Shown piece by piece: positions 28,916 to 38,855 of a stretch of DNA of 64,000 nt (the first letter of the stretch is position 1; every line of letters begins with the position of its first letter). The stretch comes from Luteimonas sp. 8-5. Its GTDB lineage: Bacteria > Pseudomonadota > Gammaproteobacteria > Xanthomonadales > Xanthomonadaceae. The notes below the pieces were generated by a model, which searched no databases, was not told the origin of the DNA, and saw nothing but the letters and a program-made list of their open reading frames with translations. Both the position numbers and the translations under genes were made by a program. The stretch is taken from the NCBI RefSeq assembly GCF_029763755.1, contig NZ_JARUVM010000014.1, positions 1 through 64,000 of the forward strand, in the 5' to 3' direction.

Positions 28916-29518
28916 TCAGTCGGCCTGCAGTTCGCGCGCGCGCTCCAGGTGCGCCGCGACCTGCTCGCGGGTCGACTGCAGGTGCTGGCGCACTGCAGCG
29001 TCGCGCGCGGCGGGAATCAGCCGGCTGTCGAGCATGGCCAGTGCATCCTGGTGACCGTTGACCATCGCGTCGATGTAGGCGTCCTCGTATTCGTCGCCCT
29101 GCAAGGCGCCCAGGCGGTCGAGTTCTGCCTGTCCCTTGGCCTTGAGGTCGGCGACCGCGGCCGGCTCGGCGGCATCGGCCATCATCAATGCGCGCGTGGC
29201 GGCCAGGTTCTGCGAATGCGCGGATTCCATCATGTTCGCGTAGTCGAGCTCGGCGCCGTCGACGTTCTTCGACTTCGCCTGCTGCGCCGCTGCGATCTCG
29301 TGTTCATCCACGGCCGCGAGCAGGCCGAGCGCCTCCTGCTGGCCGGTATCCGCCGAGGGCATGTCGGTGTCGGGCACGTTGGCGTTGGCGTCGGCGGCGG
29401 CGGTGTCCGCGGGCGGCGGCGTCGACATCGCGTCGGCGGCGGCGGGGGCGCGATCGCGGTTGCAGCCCGCCAGAGCCATCGCCAGCGTTGCGGCCAGGCA
29501 GATCATTCCTGTCTTCAT
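28916..29518 (-). CDS. DUF4142 lipoprotein
   Basis: 200-residue predicted lipoprotein: signal peptide MKTGMICLAATLAMALAGC, a Pro/Ala/Asp-rich linker, then a four-helix DUF4142 (ferritin-like) domain with EHEIAAAQQAKSKNVDGAEL, YANMMESAHSQNLAATRALM and NGHQDALAMLDSRLIPAARD. Members are envelope proteins of unknown function, sometimes stress-induced. The perfect AGGAGG ribosome site and ATG lie in and at the edge of the loop of a 12-bp hairpin, suggesting translational control. Confidence 0.85.
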   Translation of the reverse strand: MKTGMICLAATLAMALAGCNRDRAPAAADAMSTPPPADTAAADANANVPDTDMPSADTGQQEALGLLAAVDEHEIAAAQQAKSKNVDGAELDYANMMESAHSQNLAATRALMMADAAEPAAVADLKAKGQAELDRLGALQGDEYEDAYIDAMVNGHQDALAMLDSRLIPAARDAAVRQHLQSTREQVAAHLERARELQAD

Positions 29519-29549
29519 GTGGCGTCCTCCATGTGTGGAAGACAGGAAT
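29505..29549 (-). promoter_or_regulatory. 12-bp hairpin enclosing ribosome site and start of the DUF4142 gene
   Basis: ATTCCTGTCTTC (29549-29538) pairs perfectly with GAAGACAGGAAT (29516-29505), which is codons 1-5 of the gene. The 21-base loop contains GGAGG; the start codon AU lies in the loop and its G in the stem. The stem leaves the ribosome site exposed but clamps the start of coding, a layout for translational or temperature control, or for a dimeric DNA-binding protein. Confidence 0.6.
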
Positions 29550-29590
29550 CTGCCGCGGAGACGATGATGCCCGCGTGACTCGCGCCGCAT

Positions 29591-32170
29591 TCAGCCGAAC
29601 ACCATGCGCCCGCCTTCCGCATCGACGTGCACGGTGTCGCCGTTGCCGAACTCGCCGGCCAGGATCTTCTGCGCCAGCGGATTCTCGATCTGCGCCTGGA
29701 TCGCGCGCTTGAGCGGGCGCGCGCCGTAGACCGGATCGAAGCCGGCGTTGCCGAGCAGCGCGTACGCCGCATCCGACAGCTCGAGCGCGATGCCGCGCTC
29801 GGCCAGCCGCTTCTCCAGCCCGCGCAGCTGGATCTTCGCGATCTCGCGGATCTGCGCCTTGTCCAGCGGGTGGAACACCACGATGTCGTCGAGGCGGTTG
29901 ATGAACTCCGGGCGGAAATGCGCCTGGACCACGCCCATCACCGCCGACTTCATCTGCAGGTAGGCCTCCGGCGAGTCGTCGCCGGCAAGTTCCTGGATCT
30001 GGTGCGAGCCCAGGTTCGAGGTCATCACGATCACGGTGTTGCGGAAATCGACCGTGCGGCCCTGGCCGTCGGTGAGGCGTCCATCGTCGAGCACCTGGAG
30101 CAGGATGTTGAACACGTCCGGGTGCGCCTTCTCGACCTCGTCGAGCAGGATCACGCTGTACGGGCGGCGACGGACCGCTTCGGTCAGGTAACCGCCCTCC
30201 TCGTAGCCGACGTAGCCCGGCGGCGCGCCGATCAGGCGCGCGACCGAGTGCTTCTCCATGAATTCGCTCATGTCGATGCGCACCATCGCGTCGCTGCTGT
30301 CGAACAGGAATTCGGCCAGCGCCTTGGTCAGTTCGGTCTTGCCCACGCCGGTCGGGCCGAGGAACAGGAACGAGCCCGAGGGGCGGTTGGGATCCGACAG
30401 CCCGGCACGCGACCGCCGCACTGCATCGGACACGACCTTGATCGCCTCGTCCTGGCCGACGACGCGGGCGTGGAGCTGCTCTTCCATCTTCAGCAGCTTG
30501 TCGCGCTCGCCCTCGAGCATCTTCGATACCGGGATGCCGGTCCAGCGCGCGACGACCTGGGCGATTTCCTCGGCGGTGACCCGGTCCTGCAGCAGGGTGA
30601 AGCCGCGGTTCTCGGCCTCCTGCGCGGCGGCGAGCTGCTTTTCCAGCTCCGGGATGCGCCCGTACTGGATCTCGCTCATGCGCGCATAGTCCTGGCGCCG
30701 CTGCGCGGCTTCCAGGTCGAGCCGCGCCTGTTCCAGCTGCTCCTTGACCCTGGTCGCGCCCTGCAGCGTCGCCTTCTCGGCCTTCCACACTTCCTCCAGG
30801 TCGTTGTACTCGCGCTCGAGGACGGCGATCTCCGCCTCCAGGTCCGCCAGGCGCTTCTTCGACTCGGCGTCCTTCTCCTTTTTCAACGCCTCGCGCTGGA
30901 TCTTGAGCTGGATCAGTCGGCGCTCCTTGCGATCCATCTCTTCGGGCTTGGAGTCGATCTCCATGCGGATGCGCGAGGCCGCCTCGTCCATCAGGTCGAT
31001 GGCCTTGTCGGGCAACTGGCGATCGGCGATGTAACGATTGGACAGCGTGGCCGCGGCGACGATCGCCGGGTCGGTGATCTCGACGCCGTGGTGCACGGCG
31101 TACTTTTCCTTCAGGCCGCGCAGGATCGCGATGGTGTCCTCCACCGTCGGTTCGCCCACGAACACCTTCTGGAAGCGGCGTTCCAGCGCCGCGTCCTTCT
31201 CCACGTACTTGCGGTACTCGTCGAGTGTGGTCGCGCCGATGCAATGCAGCTCGCCGCGCGCGAGGGCGGGCTTGAGCATGTTGCCGGCGTCCATGGCGCC
31301 CTCGGCCTTGCCGGCGCCGACCATGGTGTGCAGTTCGTCGATGAACAGGATGATCTGGCCTTCGTTCTTGGCCAGGTCGTTGAGCACCGCCTTCAGCCGC
31401 TCCTCGAACTCGCCCCGGAACTTGGCGCCGGCGATCAGCGCGCCCATGTCCAGCGACAGCACGCGCTTGCCCTTCAGGCCTTCGGGCACTTCGTTGTTGA
31501 CGATGCGCTGGGCCAGGCCTTCCACGATCGCGGTCTTGCCGACGCCCGGCTCGCCGATCAGTACCGGATTGTTCTTGGTCCGGCGCTGCAGCACCTGGAT
31601 GGTGCGGCGGATCTCCTCGTCGCGGCCGACCACGGGATCGAGCTTGCCGGATTCGGCGCGCTCGGTGAGGTCGATGGTGTACTTCTCCAGCGCCTGGCGC
31701 GCCTCCTCGGCGTTCTCGTCCTGCACCTTCTCGCCGCCGCGCATTGCGTCGATGGCGGCTTCGAGCTTCTGCTTGGTGGCGCCGGCGGCCTTGAGCGCGC
31801 GCCCGGCCTCGCCACCGTCGTCGACCGCGGCCAGCAGGAACAGTTCGCTGGCGATGAAGGCATCGCCCCGCTGCTGCGCGAGCTTGTCGGTGACGTTGAG
31901 CAGGCGGCCCAGGTCGTTGCCGACCGAAAGGCTGCCTTCCTGCCCCGTCACCCTGGGCAGCTTGTCCAGGGCCTCGCCGAGGCGCTCGCGCAGCAGCGGC
32001 ACGTTGACGCCGGCCTGGGCCAGCAGCGGCCGGGTGCCGCCGCCCTGCTGGTCGAGCAGCGCCACCAGCAGGTGCGCCGGCTCGATCAGGTTGTGGTCGC
32101 GGCCGACGGCCAGCGACTGCGCATCGGCCAATGCCTGCTGGAACCGGGATGTGAGCTTGTCCATTCGCAT
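29591..32170 (-). CDS. clpB: ATP-dependent disaggregase ClpB
   Basis: 859-residue Hsp100 chaperone that dissolves protein aggregates with DnaK. N-terminal Clp_N repeats, AAA1 (Walker A GEPGVGKT), a long middle coiled coil ([20 protein letters not shown] onward) and AAA2 (Walker A GPTGVGKT, preceded by [20 protein letters not shown]) are all present; the ClpP-binding loop is absent, as expected. MDKLTSRF at the second ATG (32164) is an alternative start. A sigma32-type promoter lies directly upstream. An 860-codon antisense frame is a GC-bias artefact. Confidence 0.98.
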   Translation of the reverse strand: MRMDKLTSRFQQALADAQSLAVGRDHNLIEPAHLLVALLDQQGGGTRPLLAQAGVNVPLLRERLGEALDKLPRVTGQEGSLSVGNDLGRLLNVTDKLAQQRGDAFIASELFLLAAVDDGGEAGRALKAAGATKQKLEAAIDAMRGGEKVQDENAEEARQALEKYTIDLTERAESGKLDPVVGRDEEIRRTIQVLQRRTKNNPVLIGEPGVGKTAIVEGLAQRIVNNEVPEGLKGKRVLSLDMGALIAGAKFRGEFEERLKAVLNDLAKNEGQIILFIDELHTMVGAGKAEGAMDAGNMLKPALARGELHCIGATTLDEYRKYVEKDAALERRFQKVFVGEPTVEDTIAILRGLKEKYAVHHGVEITDPAIVAAATLSNRYIADRQLPDKAIDLMDEAASRIRMEIDSKPEEMDRKERRLIQLKIQREALKKEKDAESKKRLADLEAEIAVLEREYNDLEEVWKAEKATLQGATRVKEQLEQARLDLEAAQRRQDYARMSEIQYGRIPELEKQLAAAQEAENRGFTLLQDRVTAEEIAQVVARWTGIPVSKMLEGERDKLLKMEEQLHARVVGQDEAIKVVSDAVRRSRAGLSDPNRPSGSFLFLGPTGVGKTELTKALAEFLFDSSDAMVRIDMSEFMEKHSVARLIGAPPGYVGYEEGGYLTEAVRRRPYSVILLDEVEKAHPDVFNILLQVLDDGRLTDGQGRTVDFRNTVIVMTSNLGSHQIQELAGDDSPEAYLQMKSAVMGVVQAHFRPEFINRLDDIVVFHPLDKAQIREIAKIQLRGLEKRLAERGIALELSDAAYALLGNAGFDPVYGARPLKRAIQAQIENPLAQKILAGEFGNGDTVHVDAEGGRMVFG

Positions 32171-32177
32171 GCGGCGG

Positions 32178-32205
32178 ATATGCGGTCCCCGGGTGTCTTT
32201 TCAAG
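32178..32205 (-). promoter_or_regulatory. Sigma32-type heat-shock promoter of clpB
   Basis: CTTGAAA (32205-32199), a 13-base spacer, then CCGCATAT (32185-32178), close to the sigma32 consensus CTTGAAA-N13/14-CCCCATNT. The predicted transcription start, about 7 bases on, falls at or next to the ATG at 32170, and no ribosome site precedes that ATG. Confidence 0.75.
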
Positions 32206-32233
32206 GTGAAACCGGCGATGACGCGCGCTTTGA

Positions 32234-32239
32234 CACAAT
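32234..32239 (+). promoter_or_regulatory. -10 element CACAAT of otsB, leaderless spacing
   Basis: CACAAT, GGCCCG, then ATG at 32246; it is preceded by TTGA. The -35 region would lie inside the clpB promoter on the other strand. Confidence 0.5.
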
Positions 32240-32245
32240 GGCCCG

Positions 32246-33010
32246 ATGGCACCACGCGAACCGAAACGCGCGCGACCGCCCGCGCCCGCCGACGACTGGG
32301 CCCTGTTCCTCGATGTCGATGGCTGCCTGCTCGACCTCGCGCCCCATCCCGACCAGGTCAGCGTTCCGGCACGGCTGCGGGCCACGCTGGACGGCCTGGC
32401 GCAGCGCCTGGACGGCGCGCTGGCACTGGTCAGTGGCCGTTCGCTGGCCGCGCTCGACGCCCTGTTCGACCCCCTGCGCCTGCCGGCTGCGGGCCTGCAC
32501 GGTCTGGAATGGCGCGCGGGAACCGTGTCGCAGGCGGCCCCGGCATCGCCACCGGTCCTGGCCGCGATCCACGCCGAAGCCAGGGCCATCGCAGCCGAAT
32601 ATCCGGGCGCGGTGGTCGAGGACAAGGGGCCAGCGCTGGGCCTGCACTGGCGCGCCGCGCCGGCCGCCATGGAGGTGTTGCGCGGCTTCGCCGAGGCGGC
32701 GCTGCCGCGCCTGCCGGGATTCCGCCTGCAGCACGGCCACAGCGTGGTCGAGCTGCGCCCCGCCGGCGGCGACAAGGGCGCTGCGATCGCGGCGCTGATG
32801 CGCGAAGCGCCCTTCCGCGGCCGCGTGCCGGTGTTCGCCGGCGACGACATCACCGACGAGAGCGGCTTCGCCGTGGTCAACGCGAAGGACGGCATCAGCA
32901 TCCTGGTCGGCGCGCGCGAACCCAGCGCGGCGCACTTCGGCCTTTCCGGCCCGAAGGCGGTACGGCGCTGGCTCGAAGAAGGACAGTCAGGCATGGGGAG
33001 ACAAGCATGA
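32246..33010 (+). CDS. otsB: Trehalose-6-phosphate phosphatase
   Basis: 254-residue HAD-superfamily phosphatase releasing trehalose from trehalose-6-phosphate. [11 protein letters not shown] supplies the nucleophile D23 and acid/base D25, LALVSGRS is motif II, and [13 protein letters not shown] is the motif IV Asp pair binding Mg2+. First gene of otsB-GH15-otsA; its stop overlaps the GH15 start (ATGA). Confidence 0.95.
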   Translation: MAPREPKRARPPAPADDWALFLDVDGCLLDLAPHPDQVSVPARLRATLDGLAQRLDGALALVSGRSLAALDALFDPLRLPAAGLHGLEWRAGTVSQAAPASPPVLAAIHAEARAIAAEYPGAVVEDKGPALGLHWRAAPAAMEVLRGFAEAALPRLPGFRLQHGHSVVELRPAGGDKGAAIAALMREAPFRGRVPVFAGDDITDESGFAVVNAKDGISILVGAREPSAAHFGLSGPKAVRRWLEEGQSGMGRQA

Positions 33011-34782
33011 GTAACCTCGACCTGGGCATGGTCGGCAACGGCAGCTTCGGTGCGCTGATCGACATGCGCGGATGCGTGGTCTGGAGCTGCCTGCCCGCCT
33101 TCGACGGCGATCCGGCGTTCTGCGCCCTGCTGCAGCCGAAGATCGATGGCGGCGACTGGTCGGTGGAACTGGAGGATTTCAGCCACTCCGAACAACACTA
33201 TCTTGAAAACACCGCGATCCTGCGCACGCTGCTGCACGACAGGCACGGCGGCACCGTCGAACAGATCGACTTCGCGCCGCGCTGGCGCCAGCACGGACGC
33301 TTCTACCGCCCGGTGATGCTGATGCGGCGCGTACGGCCGCTGACCGGCAGCCCGCGCGTGCGCGTGCGTTTGCGGCCGCTGGCCGACTGGGGCGCGCGCG
33401 TGCCCGAACACACCTGGGGCAGCAACCACATGCGCTTCCTGCTGTCGGGCATGACCCTGCGCCTGACCACGAATGCGCCATTGCGCCTGCTGCGCGACGA
33501 ACTGCCGTTCGTGCTCGACCGCGAGCTGTGCTTCGTCCTCGGCCCCGACGAGACCCTGACCCGGGCGGTGTCCGAATTCGTCGACGATGCCCAGCGCCAG
33601 ACCTCGGACTACTGGTTCGAATGGGTGCGCTACCTGTCGCTGCCGCTGGAATGGCAGGACGCGGTGATCCGCAGCGCGATCACGCTCAAGCTGAGCCAGT
33701 ACGAGGATACCGGCGGCATCGTGGCGGCGCTGACCACGTCGATCCCCGAAGCGCCGAACACCCCGCGCAACTGGGACTACCGCTACTGCTGGCTGCGCGA
33801 TGCGGCGCTGGTGGTACGCGCGCTCAACCGCCTCGGCGCGACCCGCAGCATGGAGGGCTACATCCGCTACATCTTCAACCTCGCCGCCGGCGAGCAGCCG
33901 CAGCTGCAACCGGTCTACGGCATCGATTTCCAGACCGAACTGGCCGAGGACGAAGTGCCCAGCCTGGCCGGGTACCGCGGCATGGGCCCGGTGCGGCGCG
34001 GCAACCTGGCGTGGGTGCAGAAGCAGAACGACGTCTATGGCAGCGTGGTGCTGGCCTCGGCGCAGCTGTTCTTCGACCAGCGCCTGCGCCAGCGCGGCGA
34101 CCTGGCGATGTTCGAGCGCCTGCAGCCGCTGGGCGAACAGGCGGTCGCCCTGCACGACAGGCCCGACGCCGGGCTGTGGGAATTCCGCGGCCACACCCAC
34201 GTGCACACCTATTCGGCGGTGATGTGCTGGGCGGCCTGCGACCGGCTGGCGAAGATCGCCACGCGCCTGGGCCTGGACGATCGCAGCGCGCACTGGCGCA
34301 AGTGCGCCGACACCATCCGCGAGCGCGTGTTCGCCTCCTCCTGGAACGAGGAGCGGGGCTATTTCGCCGATGCCTACGGCGGCGAACGCCTCGACGCTTC
34401 GCTGCTGCTGCTGGCCGACCTGGGGTTCATCGAAGCGCGCGATCCGCGTTTCATCGCCACCGTCGAGGCCATCGGCCGCGAACTCAAGCGCGGCGACAGC
34501 CTGTTCCGCTACATCGCGCCCGACGACTTCGGCACGCCCGAAACCAGCTTCATCATCTGCACCTTCTGGTACATCGACGCGCTGGCCGCCATCGGCCGCA
34601 AGGACGAGGCGCGGGCGATGTTCAACGAGATCCTGTCGCGCCGGAACCACCTGGGCCTGCTGTCCGAGGATCTCGCGTTCGACAGCGGCGAGCTGTGGGG
34701 CAACTTCCCGCAGACCTATTCGCACGTGGGCCTGATCATCGCCGCCATGGCCCTGAGCAGGCCGTGGCAGGACGCCGTATGA
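33007..34782 (+). CDS. GH15 family glycoside hydrolase (trehalase/glucoamylase type)
   Basis: 591-residue GH15 enzyme: an N-terminal beta-sandwich domain (LGMVGNGSFGALIDMRGCVV) and an (alpha/alpha)6 catalytic barrel. NWDYRYCWLRDAALVVRALN is the family hallmark. E392 in GLWEFRGHTHVHTYS is the likely general acid and E562 in SGELWGNFPQTYSH the likely base. It has no signal peptide, so it is cytosolic. Lying between otsB and otsA, coupled to both, it probably acts on trehalose or maltooligosaccharides; trehalase is the best guess because some GH15 enzymes are trehalases. Confidence 0.88.
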   Translation: MSNLDLGMVGNGSFGALIDMRGCVVWSCLPAFDGDPAFCALLQPKIDGGDWSVELEDFSHSEQHYLENTAILRTLLHDRHGGTVEQIDFAPRWRQHGRFYRPVMLMRRVRPLTGSPRVRVRLRPLADWGARVPEHTWGSNHMRFLLSGMTLRLTTNAPLRLLRDELPFVLDRELCFVLGPDETLTRAVSEFVDDAQRQTSDYWFEWVRYLSLPLEWQDAVIRSAITLKLSQYEDTGGIVAALTTSIPEAPNTPRNWDYRYCWLRDAALVVRALNRLGATRSMEGYIRYIFNLAAGEQPQLQPVYGIDFQTELAEDEVPSLAGYRGMGPVRRGNLAWVQKQNDVYGSVVLASAQLFFDQRLRQRGDLAMFERLQPLGEQAVALHDRPDAGLWEFRGHTHVHTYSAVMCWAACDRLAKIATRLGLDDRSAHWRKCADTIRERVFASSWNEERGYFADAYGGERLDASLLLLADLGFIEARDPRFIATVEAIGRELKRGDSLFRYIAPDDFGTPETSFIICTFWYIDALAAIGRKDEARAMFNEILSRRNHLGLLSEDLAFDSGELWGNFPQTYSHVGLIIAAMALSRPWQDAV

Positions 34783-34792
34783 GGGACGCCGC

Positions 34793-36144
<1,352 letters not shown>

Positions 36145-36172
<28 letters not shown>

Positions 36173-36837
36173 AGCCAGGCCAGCGTCGCCATCCTCTCCG
36201 TTGCCCTGTCGCGCCGGTACGAATGGAACCTCGACGGATCGGAAATCGTGCACAGACCGCCGCCGTGGATCGCTTCGGCTCGCATGCCGGCAGCAAGCAT
36301 GCGACGTCGCGCCAGCGCGTACAGGTCCACGCGCCAATGGCCGGGTTTCGTCGGCTCGAACGCCGCGGCGGCGCCGGCATCGCGGGCGACGAAGGCATCG
36401 CGCACTTCGGCGCCGATCTCGTAGGCGCCGGGACCCGCGGCCGGCCCCATCCAGGCCACGATGTCCTCCGGCGTCGTGCGCATTGCCGCGATGGTGGCTT
36501 CCAGCACGCCGGCGCTCAGGCCGCGCCATCCGGCATGGGCAGCGGCGACTTCGCTGCCGTCGCGCGCGGCGAACACCACCGGCAGGCAATCGGCGGTCCG
36601 GATCGCGAGCACTTTCCCCGGCGTGCGCGTGATGGACGCGTCCGCCTCGGGTCGCTCATCCGTGCCCGGCTCCACCACCACCGCGGTGCCATGCACCTGT
36701 TGCAGCCATGCGGGCGCCGATGGCAGTTCGAGTGTCCCGACGTCGCCTTCGCCTTCGCGCAACGTGACCAGCGCATGCACGCCCGGCGGCGCCAGCCAGT
36801 CGGCATGCAGCACGCGGGCGCGCAGCCGTTCGCTCAT
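36145..36837 (-). CDS. pgeF: Peptidoglycan editing factor PgeF (YfiH)
   Basis: 230-residue copper/laccase-domain protein (DUF152). [39 protein letters not shown] and the C-terminal [20 protein letters not shown] carry the metal-binding His/Cys residues. In E. coli it removes misincorporated L-Ser from peptidoglycan precursors; relatives also show purine nucleoside phosphorylase activity. Its start overlaps the rluD stop by four bases, the conserved rluD-pgeF pair. Confidence 0.94.
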
Positions 36838-37844
36838 CGCCGTCCGCCCGCCTCACGGGCCGACGTGTCCTCGCGCAGCGCGCGCAGCAAATCCTGCATG
36901 TCGGCCGGTACCGGCGCCACCACCCGCACCGGTTCGCCGCTGGCCGGATGCGCGAACTCCAGGGTTTCAGCGTGCAGCGCCTGGCGCTTGAATCCGCGCA
37001 GCGCGGCGACGAGTTCGTCCGAGGCCCCGCGCGGCAGGCGCAGCGGGCCGCCGTACAGCGGGTCGCCGACGATCGGGTGCCGAAGGTGCGCCATGTGCAC
37101 GCGGATCTGGTGGGTGCGCCCGGTCTCCAGCCGGCATTCGAGCAGGGTATGCGCGTGGAAGCGCTCGCGCAGGCGGTAGTGGGTTACCGCATCCTTGCCG
37201 TCCTCGCGCACGGCCATGCGGATGCGGTCGCGCGGATGGCGGTCGATCGCCGCGTCGGCGGTGCCGCCGGACACCAGAGCGCCGACCACCACCGCCAGGT
37301 ACTGCCTGTGCACTTCGCGCGCCGACAGCTGCGCGACCAGCGCGGTGTGCGCCTGCAGCGTGCGCGCGACCACCATCACACCGGAGGTGTCCTTGTCCAG
37401 GCGGTGGACGATGCCGGCCCGCGGCAACGCCGCCAGGCGCGGATCGCGATGGAGCAAGCCGTTGACCAGCGTGCCGGTCGGATTGCCCGCACCGGGATGG
37501 ACCACCAGGCCGGCCGGCTTGTCCAGCACGAACACCTCGCTGTCTTCGTACAGCACGTCGAGCGGAATGTCCTCGGGCTCGGCCCGGGTCTGCTCCTCGG
37601 CTTCGGCCACCAGGGATACCGCCTCGCCGCCCCGGACCAGGTCGCGCGGACGGGCCGGCGCGCCGTCGAGCAGGGCGTCGCCGGACTTGATCCAGGCCGC
37701 CAGCCGCGAGCGCGAGTATTCAGGGAACAGCTCGGCCAGCACCGCGTCGAAGCGGCGCCCGGCCGCAGCCTCGGGGACACGGGCCTCGCGCGGGGCGGAC
37801 GGCTCGTCATTGCGAACTTCGGGCATTCCTCGTGGTCCTTGCAT
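36834..37844 (-). CDS. rluD: 23S rRNA pseudouridine(1911/1915/1917) synthase
   Basis: 336-residue pseudouridine synthase modifying helix 69 of 23S rRNA. An N-terminal S4 domain ([20 protein letters not shown]) precedes the catalytic domain, where [17 protein letters not shown] contains the catalytic Asp; [15 protein letters not shown] is the conserved C-terminal motif. Divergent from bamD across 68 bases, the same bamD/rluD/pgeF arrangement as in E. coli. Confidence 0.96.
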   Translation of the reverse strand: MQGPRGMPEVRNDEPSAPREARVPEAAAGRRFDAVLAELFPEYSRSRLAAWIKSGDALLDGAPARPRDLVRGGEAVSLVAEAEEQTRAEPEDIPLDVLYEDSEVFVLDKPAGLVVHPGAGNPTGTLVNGLLHRDPRLAALPRAGIVHRLDKDTSGVMVVARTLQAHTALVAQLSAREVHRQYLAVVVGALVSGGTADAAIDRHPRDRIRMAVREDGKDAVTHYRLRERFHAHTLLECRLETGRTHQIRVHMAHLRHPIVGDPLYGGPLRLPRGASDELVAALRGFKRQALHAETLEFAHPASGEPVRVVAPVPADMQDLLRALREDTSAREAGGRR

Positions 37845-37869
37845 GGCGGCACCGCGATAGCGCCGCTGC

Positions 37870-37875
37870 TATTAT
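37870..37875 (+). promoter_or_regulatory. Candidate -10 TATTAT upstream of bamD
   Basis: TATTAT lies 37 bases before the bamD ATG in the 68-base divergent rluD-bamD gap. No -35 at ideal spacing is apparent (TTGCAT at 37839 is 25 bases away). Confidence 0.4.
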
Positions 37876-37912
37876 CCGACCTTCGTGCCCCCGGCGCCTC
37901 GATCCCACCCAG

Positions 37913-38764
37913 ATGACCCCACGCTCCTCCCGTCCCCTCCTCGTCCTGCTGGTCCTGGCAGTGCTCGCCACCTCGGGCTGCGCCCGGTTCAAGGGCATGT
38001 TCAAGGACACGGACGCCAACGAGGGCGTGCCGGTGGCGCAGCTCTACGAGAAGGGCCACGAGGAAATGGTCGAAGGCAGCTGGACGCAGGCGATCACGGT
38101 GTACAAGCGGCTCGTCGCGCAGTACCCGTACGGCCCCTACACCGAGCAGGCGCTGATCGAAACCGCCTACGCCCAGTTCAAGTCGGGCCGCAACGAGGAA
38201 GCGATCTCCAGCATCGACCGTTTCATCCGCACCTACCCGACCCACCGCAACATCGCCTACCTCTATTACCTGCGCGGGCTGGTCAACAGCAACCGCGACG
38301 CGGTGCTCCTGCAGCGGGTGTGGAAGCTCGACGCCAGCCGCCGCGACCTGTCCACGCCGATGCAGGCGTACAACGATTTCAAGATCGTGACCGAGCGCTA
38401 TCCCAACAGCCGCTACGCCGCCGACGCGGGCCAGCGGATGATCGAGCTGCGCAACATGTTCGCGCGCCATGAACTCGATGTCGCGCTGTACTACATGCGC
38501 CGCGGCGCCTGGGTGGCGGCGGCATCCCGCGCCGCCTACATGCTGGAAACCTATCCGCAGTCCATCCACCAGGACGACGCGGTCGCGATCCTCGCCGAGT
38601 CCTACACCCAGCTGGGCAACACCCAGCTGGCTGCCGATGCCCGCCGGGTGCTCGAGGCCAACGACCCGCAGCACCCGTGGCTGAGCGGCAACTGGCCCGA
38701 CTTCCCCTGGAAGCTGCGCCGCGTCAATCCGTTCGCGGGCGAGAAGTCGCTGCTCACCCACTAA
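37913..38764 (+). CDS. bamD: Outer membrane protein assembly factor BamD
   Basis: 283-residue essential BAM-complex lipoprotein: lipobox LATSGC, then five TPR-like repeats (LYEKGHEEMVEGSWTQAITV, QALIETAYAQFKSGRNEEAI, LYYLRGLVNSNRDAVLLQRV) and a C-terminal HELDVALYYMRRGAWVAAAS segment typical of YfiO. Start chosen at MTPRSSRPLLVLL, which gives a proper signal peptide; the upstream in-frame ATG at 37832 lies within rluD. Stop codon followed immediately by palindromic element 2. Confidence 0.96.
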   Translation: MTPRSSRPLLVLLVLAVLATSGCARFKGMFKDTDANEGVPVAQLYEKGHEEMVEGSWTQAITVYKRLVAQYPYGPYTEQALIETAYAQFKSGRNEEAISSIDRFIRTYPTHRNIAYLYYLRGLVNSNRDAVLLQRVWKLDASRRDLSTPMQAYNDFKIVTERYPNSRYAADAGQRMIELRNMFARHELDVALYYMRRGAWVAAASRAAYMLETYPQSIHQDDAVAILAESYTQLGNTQLAADARRVLEANDPQHPWLSGNWPDFPWKLRRVNPFAGEKSLLTH

Positions 38765-38855
38765 AAAAAGGGGACGGAGGTAATTAAGTCGTCGCGTGGG
38801 CCCATCGCTGGCGTGGACATTGCTGACGACTTAATTACCTCCGCCCCCTTTTTTA
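38763..38855. repeat. Palindromic repeat element, copy 2 (bidirectional terminator-like)
   Basis: Arms 38764-38793 and 38825-38854 form a 30-bp inverted repeat with one mismatch (GGGGACGG against GGGGGCGG). They share the GGGGACGGAGGTAATTAA core with copy 1 and are flanked by seven A and six T. The 31-base centre differs from copy 1. The element starts at the end of the bamD stop codon and its final T/A bases are the nadE stop codon. Confidence 0.85.

Noticed and set aside
29627-32209. 860-codon open frame antisense to clpB
   Set aside because: It shadows clpB almost exactly, its translation is low-complexity (His/Gly/Arg/Leu-rich) with no domain, and such frames are expected where third positions are nearly all G or C.
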